12,012 nucleotides of DNA, taken from CAJBVG01 sp943360385. Lineage in GTDB: Bacteria > Bacteroidota > Bacteroidia > Sphingobacteriales > Sphingobacteriaceae. Position 1 is the first letter of the stretch, and the number at the start of each line of letters is the position of its first letter. The stretch is taken from positions 1 to 12,012 of the forward strand of contig CALRIM020000096.1 of NCBI GenBank assembly GCA_943360385.1, written 5' to 3'. The notes below the pieces were generated by a model. That model ran no database searches, had not been told where the DNA came from, and worked only from the letters and a program-made list of their open reading frames with translations. Positions 1-6,200 of the stretch are shown one piece after another. The translations under genes and the position numbers were made by a program.

Positions 1-1179
1 CCTACTTGGATCTGGAAGGTCTGATGGGTTGTTTACCGCGATTTCTTCTCCCTTAGTTGTAAATGCTTTGTAAGATACGTTTGGTACGGTTGTAATAACC
101 GTCATGTTAAACTCACGTTCTAAACGCTCTTGGATAATTTCCATGTGGAGCATTCCTAAGAAACCACAACGAAATCCAAAACCTAAAGCTGCAGAAGATT
201 CTGGTTCGAACACTAAAGAAGCATCGTTCAATTGTAATTTGAACATCGACTCACGTAACTCTTCAAAATCGTCTGTTTCTACAGGATAAATACCTGCGAA
301 TACCATTGGTTTCACATCTTCAAATCCTTGAATAGCTAACCCTGGTCTAGAAGTATGAGTGATGGTATCACCCACTTTAACCTCACGCGCTTCTTTTATT
401 CCAGAAATGATATATCCTACGTCGCCAGTTTTAATACTAGCACGAGGTTCTTGGTTTAATCGTAAAACACCTACTTCATCAGCAAAATATTCGGATGCTG
501 TATTAACGAATTTTACTTTATCACCTTTTTTAATTTCTCCGTTTACTACCTTGAAATAGGCAATAATTCCTCTAAATGAATTAAATACAGAGTCGAAAAT
601 TAATGCTTGTAATGGAGCATCATTATCGCCCACAGGTGCTGGTATACGAGCAACAATGGCTTCTAAAATTTTATCTACACCCAACCCTGTTTTACCAGAA
701 GCCGGAATAATATCGTCTCTATCGCACCCAATTAAATCAACTATCTGATCTTTTACTTCCTCTGGCATTGCGCCAGGTAAGTCCATTTTATTTAAAATTG
801 GAATGATGTGTAAATCGTGCTCAAGTGCTAAATATAGGTTTGAAATAGTTTGCGCTTGTATTCCCTGAGAGGCATCAACGATTAATAAAGCGCCTTCGCA
901 AGCTGCTATTGAACGAGATACCTCGTATGAAAAATCAACGTGTCCGGGAGTATCAATTAGGTTAAAAACATATTGTTGACCATCTTGCTCATAATTCATT
1001 TGGATAGCATGACTTTTTATGGTAATTCCACGTTCACGTTCCAAATCCATATCGTCCAATAACTGAGCCTGAGCTTCACGTTTGGTAATGGTGTTAGTAT
1101 ATTCTAATAAACGGTCGGCTAAAGTGCTCTTTCCGTGGTCTATATGCGCTATAATGCAGAAATTTCTGATATTTTTCAT
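1..1179 (-). CDS. lepA: Elongation factor 4 (LepA), N-terminal 393 codons, cut by window edge
   Basis: A translational GTPase that binds stalled or mistranslocated ribosomes and promotes back-translocation. Reading leftward from the ATG at 1179, the protein begins MKNIRNFCIIAHIDHGKST, the usual LepA start. The G-domain motifs are in order: G1 AHIDHGKST (residues 11-19), G2 with RGITI (near 50-54), G3 DTPGH (76-80), G4 NKMD (130-133), and G5 as SGK (161-163) where many homologues have SAK. Domain II and the EF-G-like domain III follow, and the frame is still open at base 1. The family is usually about 600 residues, so roughly the last third (LepA-specific C-terminal domain) is missing only because the window ends. 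It is transcribed divergently from the Y-family polymerase gene across a 119-bp gap. A TAnnTTTG element lies just before the ATG. The identification is firm. Confidence 0.97.
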   Translation of the reverse strand, partial: MKNIRNFCIIAHIDHGKSTLADRLLEYTNTITKREAQAQLLDDMDLERERGITIKSHAIQMNYEQDGQQYVFNLIDTPGHVDFSYEVSRSIAACEGALLIVDASQGIQAQTISNLYLALEHDLHIIPILNKMDLPGAMPEEVKDQIVDLIGCDRDDIIPASGKTGLGVDKILEAIVARIPAPVGDNDAPLQALIFDSVFNSFRGIIAYFKVVNGEIKKGDKVKFVNTASEYFADEVGVLRLNQEPRASIKTGDVGYIISGIKEAREVKVGDTITHTSRPGLAIQGFEDVKPMVFAGIYPVETDDFEELRESMFKLQLNDASLVFEPESSAALGFGFRCGFLGMLHMEIIQERLEREFNMTVITTVPNVSYKAFTTKGEEIAVNNPSDLPDPSR

Positions 1180-1185
1180 TCCGCG

Positions 1186-1193
1186 CAAAGATA
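1186..1193 (-). promoter_or_regulatory. Putative lepA promoter, -7 element TATCTTTG
   Basis: On the minus strand TATCTTTG fits the Bacteroidota primary-sigma -7 consensus TAnnTTTG exactly. It ends 6 bases before the lepA ATG, so a start site 4-6 bases downstream would give a leaderless or nearly leaderless mRNA. No TTG is visible at the usual -33 spacing, because that position falls inside the octamer array. Inferred from sequence only. Confidence 0.5.
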
Positions 1194-1201
1194 GCGAATA
1201 G

Positions 1202-1262
1202 TATGCTGATATGCTAGTGTGCTAGTATGCTAATCTGTAATTTTTATAAGCATATCAACACA
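1202..1262. repeat. Period-8 intergenic array with inverted units (locus A)
   Basis: Four direct octamers read TATGCTGA, TATGCTAG, TGTGCTAG and TATGCTAA (1202-1233, plus). Two related octamers, TATGCTTA and TGTGTTGA, occur in the opposite orientation (1247-1254 and 1255-1262, read on minus). The inverted words TGATATGC (1207-1214) and GCATATCA (1250-1257) could pair, as could CTAGTGTG (1214-1221) and CACACTAG (1259-1266). The array lies between the divergent lepA and polymerase genes, so it is unlikely to be a terminator for either. Confidence 0.75.
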
Positions 1263-1286
1263 CTAGTTATTTGCTAAAACTTTTAG

Positions 1287-1294
1287 TATTTTTG
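1287..1294 (+). promoter_or_regulatory. Putative promoter of the Y-family polymerase gene, -7 element TATTTTTG
   Basis: TATTTTTG fits TAnnTTTG and ends 4 bases before the GTG start at 1299, implying a leaderless transcript. A TTA 17 bp upstream (1267-1269), at the edge of the octamer array, is a weak stand-in for the -33 TTG. No LexA-type operator was recognised. Confidence 0.45.
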
Positions 1295-1298
1295 AAAT

Positions 1299-2561
1299 GT
1301 GAATCAGAATAATTTAGTGGAGCAATTGGAACCTAGGGTGCTGTTTGTGGATATGAATAGTTTTTTTGCCACTTGCGAGCAGCAGGTAAACTACTATTTA
1401 CGTGGTAGGCCAGTTGGAGTATGTGTTTATACGGGGAAGTATGGTTGTATTATAGCTGCATCAGTTGAAGCCAAAAGGCGTGGAGTAAAAACCGGTATGC
1501 GTTTAAATGAGGCTATACTTATTTGTCCTGATTTAGTTCCCGTGGAAACCCATCCAAGTTTATATCGCGAATATCATGTGAAAATTATGAATGTATTGCG
1601 AAAATATGCGCAAGACGTGTTCCCAAAAAGTATCGATGAAGCAATTGTGAATTTAAATAAATATAAGTTGATGTATAAAGATCCAGTTCAGGTGGCTCTG
1701 AATATTAAGGCTGATATTAAATCGGAAGTAGGAGATTGGTTAACTTGCTCCATTGGCATTGCCCCTAATTCATTTCTTGCAAAGTTGGCCTCAAATCTTA
1801 AAAAACCCGACGGACTTTCTATCATCAATACAGAAAATATTGATCAAGTATTATCGAAACTATCACTGCAGGATTTACCAGGGATTGCACGTAATCATGC
1901 CCGTCGTTTGGAACAAGCGGGTATTACCACACCCTTAAAAATGCGACATACTTCTCCTCAAGTTTTGAGAGAAATATTTAAAAGCGTTGAAGGCTATTAT
2001 TGGCACTATCGTTTAAACTTCAAAGAGCTTGATATTAATAGTCACGCTTATAAAAGCATGCAAGCACAACGTCAAATATCGAAGGAGCAGAGGAGTACGT
2101 TGGAAACGGTAGAGCAAGTATTTATGACGCTTTGTATGAGGTTAGAGCAGCGCATGGTGAAACATGCGGTTTATACCAGAACCATAGGCTTTTCGGTGAG
2201 GTATGGGGAGCACGCACGTTGGGATGATTTTTTTTCCATTGGGCAACCTATACAAGATGGAATCGTATTGATGAATCTCATAAAAGAACGCATTCGTCAA
2301 TTTGAAATAAAGAATAGAACAAAACCAGTACTTAATACTGATATAAGAAGCATTGGAATAACCATTACTAATTTTTTAAAACAAGAAGAAGTACATCCGA
2401 ATTTGTTTGAAGATACTAGCAAAGGCGATACTCTTCGCAAAACGGTTTATGAAATAAAAAATAAATTTGGCGACATTAAACTCCTTAGAGCTACTGAACT
2501 TTCGGAGAATGTTATCATGAAAGATGTAATTGGATTTGGATCGGTAAAAGACCTTTATTAA
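1299..2561 (+). CDS. Y-family translesion DNA polymerase (DinB/UmuC type)
   Basis: An error-prone polymerase of the Pol IV/Pol V superfamily that copies past damaged template bases. The palm and fingers begin with VLFVDMNSFFATCE: metal-ligand Asp18 and steric-gate Phe23 occupy the DinB positions. The second catalytic pair is SIDEA (Asp113, Glu114). SIGIAPNSFLAKLASNLKKPDG (151-172, with key residues SIGIAPN and KPDG) is the conserved Y-family block. Helix-hairpin-helix residues LPGIARNHARRLEQAGI lie near 193-209, and the little-finger domain follows from about 255. The 420-residue length is slightly above the usual 350-400. DMN instead of DMD, and the general style, lean toward UmuC, so I do not assign dinB. 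No clean QLxLF clamp motif is seen; HPNLF (366-370) is a weak candidate. The GTG start is used because TGA lies two codons upstream and an overlapping ATG runs straight into TGA. The gene converges on the toxin gene. Confidence 0.9.
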   Translation: MNQNNLVEQLEPRVLFVDMNSFFATCEQQVNYYLRGRPVGVCVYTGKYGCIIAASVEAKRRGVKTGMRLNEAILICPDLVPVETHPSLYREYHVKIMNVLRKYAQDVFPKSIDEAIVNLNKYKLMYKDPVQVALNIKADIKSEVGDWLTCSIGIAPNSFLAKLASNLKKPDGLSIINTENIDQVLSKLSLQDLPGIARNHARRLEQAGITTPLKMRHTSPQVLREIFKSVEGYYWHYRLNFKELDINSHAYKSMQAQRQISKEQRSTLETVEQVFMTLCMRLEQRMVKHAVYTRTIGFSVRYGEHARWDDFFSIGQPIQDGIVLMNLIKERIRQFEIKNRTKPVLNTDIRSIGITITNFLKQEEVHPNLFEDTSKGDTLRKTVYEIKNKFGDIKLLRATELSENVIMKDVIGFGSVKDLY

Positions 2562-2601
2562 TGTGTTAATGGGATAATATGTTAATGTGTTAATGGGATA
2601 A
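2562..2601. repeat. Period-8 intergenic array (locus B), left flank of toxin-antitoxin module
   Basis: Five consecutive octamers read TGTGTTAA, TGGGATAA, TATGTTAA, TGTGTTAA and TGGGATAA. The arrangement repeats with a 24-bp (three-unit) superperiod: the 21 bases at 2558-2578 recur exactly at 2582-2602. The array fills the convergent gap between the polymerase stop codon (2559-2561) and the toxin stop codon (2602-2604). Bases 2575-2602 are a perfect inverted copy of 3212-3239 across the module. Confidence 0.85.
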
Positions 2602-2943
2602 TTATAGATCGAGAAGGATTTTTAGGTTTTCTTTGATTTTTAAAGAGGTTGGGTGGTCTAGCGTGCTTACTTTTTTGAGGAGGCGTTTGTTGTCGATTGC
2701 TCGTATTTGATCAATCATTACATCCCCATCTTCTTTTAATTTTGATTTTGATTTTTTCAGGTGAACACGTAAAATTTCTGCGTCCTTCTTTACGTTAGTG
2801 GTAATGGGAAGGATCACCGATGAGGGGTGAATTTCGTTGAGTAAATCGGTTTGAACAATAACCACAGGCCTAACCTTGCCTGGTTCGGTACCGATTGTTG
2901 GATTTAAATCGGCAATCCAAATATCGAATTGATTAATCTTCAT
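2602..2943 (-). CDS. MazF/PemK-type endoribonuclease toxin
   Basis: A 113-residue toxin of the MazF/PemK (CcdB-fold) family, a sequence-specific mRNA interferase that stalls growth when its antitoxin is lost. The family pattern is clear: an N-terminal strand FDIWIADLNPTIGTEPGKVRPVV (key residues DLNP, G18, RPVV), PITT at 46-49, and VMIDQIRAIDNKRL near 75-88. Arg25 and Thr48 fall at the positions of the catalytic Arg and Thr of Bacillus MazF (EndoA). It is encoded just after the antitoxin and overlaps it by 11 bp (2933-2943), so the two are probably co-translated. The cleavage sequence cannot be read from the protein. The stop codon TAA lies at the edge of the octamer array. Confidence 0.92.
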   Translation of the reverse strand: MKINQFDIWIADLNPTIGTEPGKVRPVVIVQTDLLNEIHPSSVILPITTNVKKDAEILRVHLKKSKSKLKEDGDVMIDQIRAIDNKRLLKKVSTLDHPTSLKIKENLKILLDL

Positions 2944-3163
2944 CGATGAACCTTTCGAATTCTTTTAATACTTCTAAGGAGTCTTTAACTACTATACCCG
3001 ACTCTTTTTTAAGCTGAATAGCAAGCAGTTTTCTCCTGTAAAGCTTATTGTAGAACTCAATAGCTTCATTAATGTATCGGTTTCTATTTTTATTCACCTT
3101 CCCAACAATTATCTCCGTTTCCATAAAAATTTCCTCCTCTAACTTTAAAGATAGATTTTTCAT
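2933..3163 (-). CDS. Ribbon-helix-helix antitoxin of the MazF-type toxin
   Basis: A 76-residue partner of the downstream toxin. Residues 3-40 match a ribbon-helix-helix (CopG/MetJ/Arc) fold: the DNA-contacting strand NLSLKLEE, a first helix over EIFMETEIIVGKV, a turn, then the second helix NRNRYINEAIEFYNK. The charged tail (41-76, KKESGIVVKDSLEVLKEFERFIDED) is the likely toxin-wrapping part, as in other MazE-like antitoxins. The ATG at 3163 is chosen because the strand needs residues 3-9. A second in-frame ATG (residue 14, base 3124) has a strong purine-rich tract before it and is discussed as a finding. A palindrome over the promoter suggests the usual autorepression by antitoxin and complex. 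Confidence in the fold is good; the family within RHH is not assigned. Confidence 0.85.
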   Translation of the reverse strand: MKNLSLKLEEEIFMETEIIVGKVNKNRNRYINEAIEFYNKLYRRKLLAIQLKKESGIVVKDSLEVLKEFERFIDED

Positions 3164-3168
3164 TTAAA

Positions 3169-3200
3169 CAAAAGTATATACTTTTTTGATATACTGCAAA
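3169..3200 (-). promoter_or_regulatory. Toxin-antitoxin promoter (TTTG-N20-TACTTTTG)
   Basis: On the minus strand TTTG (3200-3197) is followed, after 20 bases, by TACTTTTG (3176-3169), a full match to the Bacteroidota -33/-7 promoter pattern. The -7 element ends 5 bases before the antitoxin ATG, so the message probably starts at or next to the ATG. This is the best-formed promoter in the window. Confidence 0.65.
3170..3185. promoter_or_regulatory. 16-bp palindromic operator, probable antitoxin binding site
   Basis: AAAAGTATATACTTTT is a perfect palindrome that covers most of the -7 element of the toxin-antitoxin promoter. A further half-site-like ATATAC lies at 3189-3194, between the -7 and -33 elements. 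Ribbon-helix-helix antitoxins usually bind such short AT-rich inverted or tandem sites as arrays of dimers, so this is the likely autoregulatory operator. Confidence 0.65.
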
Positions 3201-3204
3201 TCTA

Positions 3205-3236
3205 TTAACACATTATCCCATTAACACATTAACATA
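3205..3236. repeat. Period-8 intergenic array (locus C), right flank of toxin-antitoxin module
   Basis: Read on the minus strand, four octamers follow from 3236 down to 3205: TATGTTAA, TGTGTTAA, TGGGATAA and TGTGTTAA. The first three have the same order and sequence as 2578-2601 on the plus strand, giving a 28-bp perfect inverted repeat (2575-2602 versus 3212-3239). The array lies between the divergent antitoxin and rnpB promoters and occupies the rnpB -33 region. Confidence 0.85.
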
Positions 3237-3248
3237 TTAATTTAATCT

Positions 3249-3256
3249 TATCTTTG
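3249..3256 (+). promoter_or_regulatory. rnpB promoter, -7 element TATCTTTG
   Basis: TATCTTTG is an exact TAnnTTTG match. It ends 4 bases before 3261, which the P1 pairing independently marks as the RNase P RNA 5' end. A TTA 17 bp upstream (3229-3231), inside the octamer array, is the nearest thing to a -33 element. Confidence 0.7.
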
Positions 3257-3260
3257 CACT

Positions 3261-3636
3261 TGCAAATCCCTCTATCGCCTCCTGAAATATGGAGGAGGAA
3301 AGTCCGGGCAACATAGAGCATCCTGCTTCCTAACGGGAAGACACTTTGAAAAAGGTGATAGAAAGTGCCACAGAAAAAAAACCGCCAGTAGCAATATTGG
3401 TAAGGGTGAAAATGTGAGGTAAGAGCTCACAGCTTTGTGCAGTAATGCATATCGCGGTAAACCTCAGGAGTTGAAAGACCAAATAGGTCCCGAACATGAA
3501 GCTGCTCGTTTCATAACTTCGGTTTATTCGGGATGGGTAGGTTGATGGAGATTAGAAGCGATTCTAATCCTAGATAAATGATAGATAAAGTAGTTATTCA
3601 TAGCTACCGATACAAAACCCGGCTTATGGATTTGCA
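3261..3636 (+). ncRNA. rnpB: RNase P RNA (class A)
   Basis: The catalytic RNA that removes 5' leaders from pre-tRNAs. The conserved core is plain: GAGGAAAGTCCGGGC (3295-3309), AGTGCCACAGAAA (near 3365-3377), the GTAAGGGTGAAA and GAGGTAAGAGCTCAC block (near 3400-3431), and ACAAAACCCGGCTTAT (3612-3627). CCTCC/GGAGG (3278-3282 and 3291-3295) forms the P3-type hairpin. The ends are set by P1: TGCAAATCC (3261-3269) is perfectly complementary to GGATTTGCA (3628-3636). A T-tract follows directly. The roughly 376-nt length fits class A. The -7 element of its promoter ends 4 bases before the inferred 5' end. The next gene, a response regulator, starts only 35 bases after the 3' end. Confidence 0.95.
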
Positions 3637-3644
3637 TTTTTTTT
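3628..3644 (+). terminator. P1 3' strand plus T8 tract, probable rnpB 3' end signal
   Basis: The 3' strand of P1 (GGATTTGCA) runs straight into eight T residues (3637-3644). The pairing partner is at the 5' end of the RNA rather than in a local hairpin, so this is an atypical intrinsic terminator. Some read-through into the response regulator gene is possible, since no good separate promoter is visible there. Confidence 0.4.
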
Positions 3645-3671
3645 CTTATTATTACCTCACGTAAAAATCTT

Positions 3672-5045
3672 ATGCCAAGAATATTAATTATCGACGATGA
3701 AAAAAGTATTCGCAGTACACTGCGTGAAATACTGGAGTATGAAAAATACGAAATAGTAGAAGCGGGAGATGGTGCAGAAGGACTACAATATATAAAGAAA
3801 GAAGAGTTTGATTTAGTAATGTGCGATATTAAAATGCCCAAAATGGATGGCATGGAGGTATTAACGGCAAGTGCTGAAATCAAACCAGATCTTCCTTTTA
3901 TCATGATATCTGGGCACGGTAGCATTGATGCTGCAGTTGAAGCTACCAAAAAGGGAGCTTATGATTTCTTACAGAAACCACCAGATTTAAATCGTTTATT
4001 AATAACTGTTCGTAATGCACTCGAGAAAAAAGAGTTGGTTACCGAAACTAAAATATTAAAACGTAAAGCTTCTAAAACGCGTGATATTATTGGACAATCG
4101 TCGCCAATCATTAGAATTAAAGATACTATCGAAAAAGTTGCGCCAACCGAAGCCAGGGTATTAATTACTGGTGAAAATGGTAGTGGTAAGGAATTAGTTG
4201 CTCGATGGATTCATGAAAAAAGTAATCGCGCAAACGGACCGCTAATAGAGGTGAATTGCGCAGCAATTCCATCAGAATTAATAGAATCGGAATTATTTGG
4301 ACATGAAAAAGGTTCATTTACTTCTGCTATTAAACAACGCATTGGGAAATTTGAGCAAGCAAACGGAGGAACGTTGTTTCTAGATGAAATTGGAGACATG
4401 AGTATGTCTGCTCAATCTAAAGTATTACGTGCACTTCAGGAAAGTAAAATAACAAGAGTTGGTGGAGAGAAAGAAATTTCTGTTGATGTAAGAATTATTG
4501 CTGCTACAAACAAAGATTTATTCAAAGAAATTGAATTGAATAATTTCCGGATGGACTTATACCATCGCTTGAGTGTTATCATTATTCATGTGCCAACTTT
4601 AAATGAAAGAAGTGATGACATACCAGAAATTGCACAAAATTTCTTAGAAGAAATTTGTAACGACTATGGAGTACCTGTAAAGAAATTTACACCAAATGCA
4701 ATGAAAGCACTTCAAGCAAACCATTGGACCGGTAACATTCGTGAATTGCATAACATGGTGGAACGTCTTATTATATTAAGTGATAAAGAAATAACAGAGC
4801 AAGATGTAATTCTAAATTCCGGAGCAAATAGACAAAATATGGGTTTAGAAGTAGCGCCAACTTCAATTGCAAACACCTATAATCAATATAAGAGTTATCA
4901 AGAATTTAAGGATGATGTTGAGAAAGAATACATCTTATTTAAACTCGAAAAAAATAACTGGAATGTAACCAAAACTGCTGAGGAAATGGACATTCAAAGA
5001 AGTCACCTTTATAATAAGATTGAAAAGTATCAGCTAAAAAGATAA
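3672..5045 (+). CDS. NtrC-family sigma-54-dependent response regulator
   Basis: A three-domain enhancer-binding protein that, once phosphorylated, uses ATP to open promoters held by sigma-54 RNA polymerase. The receiver domain (1-118) has the acidic pair Asp8/Asp9, phospho-acceptor Asp52 in MCDIKMP, Ser80 and Lys102. The AAA+ domain (about 138-375) has Walker A GENGSGKE (167-174), Walker B TLFLDEIGD (Asp238, Glu239), the arginine-finger region RMDLYHRL (293-300) and WTGNIRELHNMVER (352-365). A Fis-type helix-turn-helix ends the protein (NVTKTAEEMDIQRSHLYNKI, 431-450). The sigma-54 contact loop, usually GAFTGA, reads GSFTSA (214-219). The cognate kinase is not in the window. It lies 35 bp after rnpB and 93 bp before the pseudouridine synthase gene. 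The target genes cannot be inferred. Confidence 0.95.
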   Translation: MPRILIIDDEKSIRSTLREILEYEKYEIVEAGDGAEGLQYIKKEEFDLVMCDIKMPKMDGMEVLTASAEIKPDLPFIMISGHGSIDAAVEATKKGAYDFLQKPPDLNRLLITVRNALEKKELVTETKILKRKASKTRDIIGQSSPIIRIKDTIEKVAPTEARVLITGENGSGKELVARWIHEKSNRANGPLIEVNCAAIPSELIESELFGHEKGSFTSAIKQRIGKFEQANGGTLFLDEIGDMSMSAQSKVLRALQESKITRVGGEKEISVDVRIIAATNKDLFKEIELNNFRMDLYHRLSVIIIHVPTLNERSDDIPEIAQNFLEEICNDYGVPVKKFTPNAMKALQANHWTGNIRELHNMVERLIILSDKEITEQDVILNSGANRQNMGLEVAPTSIANTYNQYKSYQEFKDDVEKEYILFKLEKNNWNVTKTAEEMDIQRSHLYNKIEKYQLKR

Positions 5046-5050
5046 TTTAA

Positions 5051-5074
5051 TATGCTGATATACTAGTATGCTGA
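5051..5074. repeat. Period-8 intergenic array (locus D)
   Basis: Three octamers read TATGCTGA, TATACTAG and TATGCTGA, starting five bases after the response-regulator stop codon. They use the same words as locus A nearly 4 kb away. This one lies between co-directional genes. Confidence 0.7.
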
Positions 5075-5079
5075 AATAG

Positions 5080-5095
5080 ACGCGATTTATCGCGT
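5080..5095 (+). terminator. Compact GC hairpin, possible terminator or processing site
   Basis: ACGCGATTTATCGCGT folds into a 6-bp stem (ACGCGA/TCGCGT) with a TTTA loop. It is strikingly GC-rich for this genome. It sits between the response regulator and the pseudouridine synthase gene. No proper T-tract follows (TTGAATTT), so termination is uncertain. Confidence 0.4.
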
Positions 5096-5138
5096 TGAAT
5101 TTAGGTGATTTGATAAACTGTAAATTGGATGTAAAAAA

Positions 5139-6176
5139 ATGACAAGCGAATTAGAGCAAATAGATTCCGAAGAGCAAGATTTATACGAACATCATAGAAT
5201 AGTAGTAGATAAAGGGCAATCGTTGTTGCGAATCGACAAGTTTTTGATGAATCGTTTGCTAAATGTTTCTAGAAATAGAATACAGAATGCTGCAGATGCT
5301 GGAAGCATTTTGGTGAATAATGTTCCCATTAAGAGTAGTTATAAAATTAAACCAAACGATGTAATATCTATTGTATTACCTCATCCGCCTCGTGATACCG
5401 AAATTTACCCAGAAGATATTCCTCTCGATATTATTTATGAAGACGACTATATTGTAATCATCAATAAACCAGCTGGAATGGTTGTTCACCCTGGGTTTAA
5501 TAACTATTCAGGTACATTGGTTCATGCCTTGGCTTTTCATTTTCAACACCTTCCTAATTTAAAAGGAAATGTTGCACGACCAGGATTAGTTCATCGAATA
5601 GATAAAGATACTTCTGGTTTATTGGTTATCAGCAAAGATGAATTATCGATGACTTTCTTAGCGAAACAATTTTTTGATCATAGCATTACTCGGAAATATG
5701 TTGCATTAGTTTGGGGTGATTTAGAAAAGGATGGAACTGTTTCTGGTTATATTGGTAGAAGCTTACGCGATAGAAAAGTAATGGATATTTTTGATGAAGA
5801 AGAGAAAGGGAAGTGGTCTGTTACACACTATAAAGTTCTTCAACGTTTTAATTTTGTAACACTAATAGAATGTCAACTTGAAACAGGAAGAACCCATCAA
5901 ATTAGGGCTCATATGCAACACATTAAGCACCCTTTATTTAGTGACGCATCTTATGGTGGAGATAAAATATTAAAAGGAAATGCAAACGGACAATACAAAC
6001 ATTTCGTAGAAAACTGTTTTGATATTTGCCCACGTCAAGCACTTCATGCTCAGAGTATTGGTTTTATTCATCCACATACAAAAGAGTATGTACATTTTGA
6101 AGCCCCTTTTCCAGAAGATATGAAAACATTGATAGACAAGTGGTCTGCATATTTTTCAAATCTAAATAATCAATAG
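5139..6176 (+). CDS. rluD: RluD-type 23S rRNA pseudouridine synthase
   Basis: Converts specific uridines of 23S rRNA (helix 69 for RluD) to pseudouridine. Residues 30-80 form an S4 RNA-binding domain (LLRIDKFLMNRLLNVSRNRI, then SILVNN). The RluA-family catalytic domain follows, with INKPAGMVVHPG (108-119), the catalytic block RPGLVHRIDKDTSGLLV (147-163) centred on Asp155, and ETGRTHQIRAH (248-258). The 345-residue length is normal for Bacteroidota members. The S4 domain separates it from RluA and TruC. RluC also has S4, so the exact target uridines are inferred from overall similarity to RluD. There is no Shine-Dalgarno sequence, only an A-rich stretch before the ATG. The downstream aminotransferase gene starts 36 bp after its stop codon. 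Confidence 0.88.
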   Translation: MTSELEQIDSEEQDLYEHHRIVVDKGQSLLRIDKFLMNRLLNVSRNRIQNAADAGSILVNNVPIKSSYKIKPNDVISIVLPHPPRDTEIYPEDIPLDIIYEDDYIVIINKPAGMVVHPGFNNYSGTLVHALAFHFQHLPNLKGNVARPGLVHRIDKDTSGLLVISKDELSMTFLAKQFFDHSITRKYVALVWGDLEKDGTVSGYIGRSLRDRKVMDIFDEEEKGKWSVTHYKVLQRFNFVTLIECQLETGRTHQIRAHMQHIKHPLFSDASYGGDKILKGNANGQYKHFVENCFDICPRQALHAQSIGFIHPHTKEYVHFEAPFPEDMKTLIDKWSAYFSNLNNQ

Positions 6177-6200
6177 TGTTTTCTTACGAACATTTTTTTG

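Noticed and set aside
104..559. Plus-strand open frames at the left end
   Set aside because: They are shadows of lepA on the opposite strand; the LepA reading carries all the GTPase motifs.
2558..3240. Inverted repeats around the toxin-antitoxin pair as transposon ends
   Set aside because: There is no transposase gene, no flanking target duplication was seen, and the repeats are made of the same octamer units found elsewhere in the window without any cargo.
3637..3671. Sigma-54 (-24/-12) or strong TAnnTTTG promoter for the response regulator
   Set aside because: No TGGCA-N-TTGC pattern and no TAnnTTTG match occur in this gap; the best candidate after TTTGCA keeps only TA at the right spacing.
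3524..3949. 141-codon open frame on the minus strand
   Set aside because: It is antisense to the RNase P RNA 3' part and the response-regulator receiver domain, both of which are clear; the predicted protein is low-complexity with no recognisable domain.
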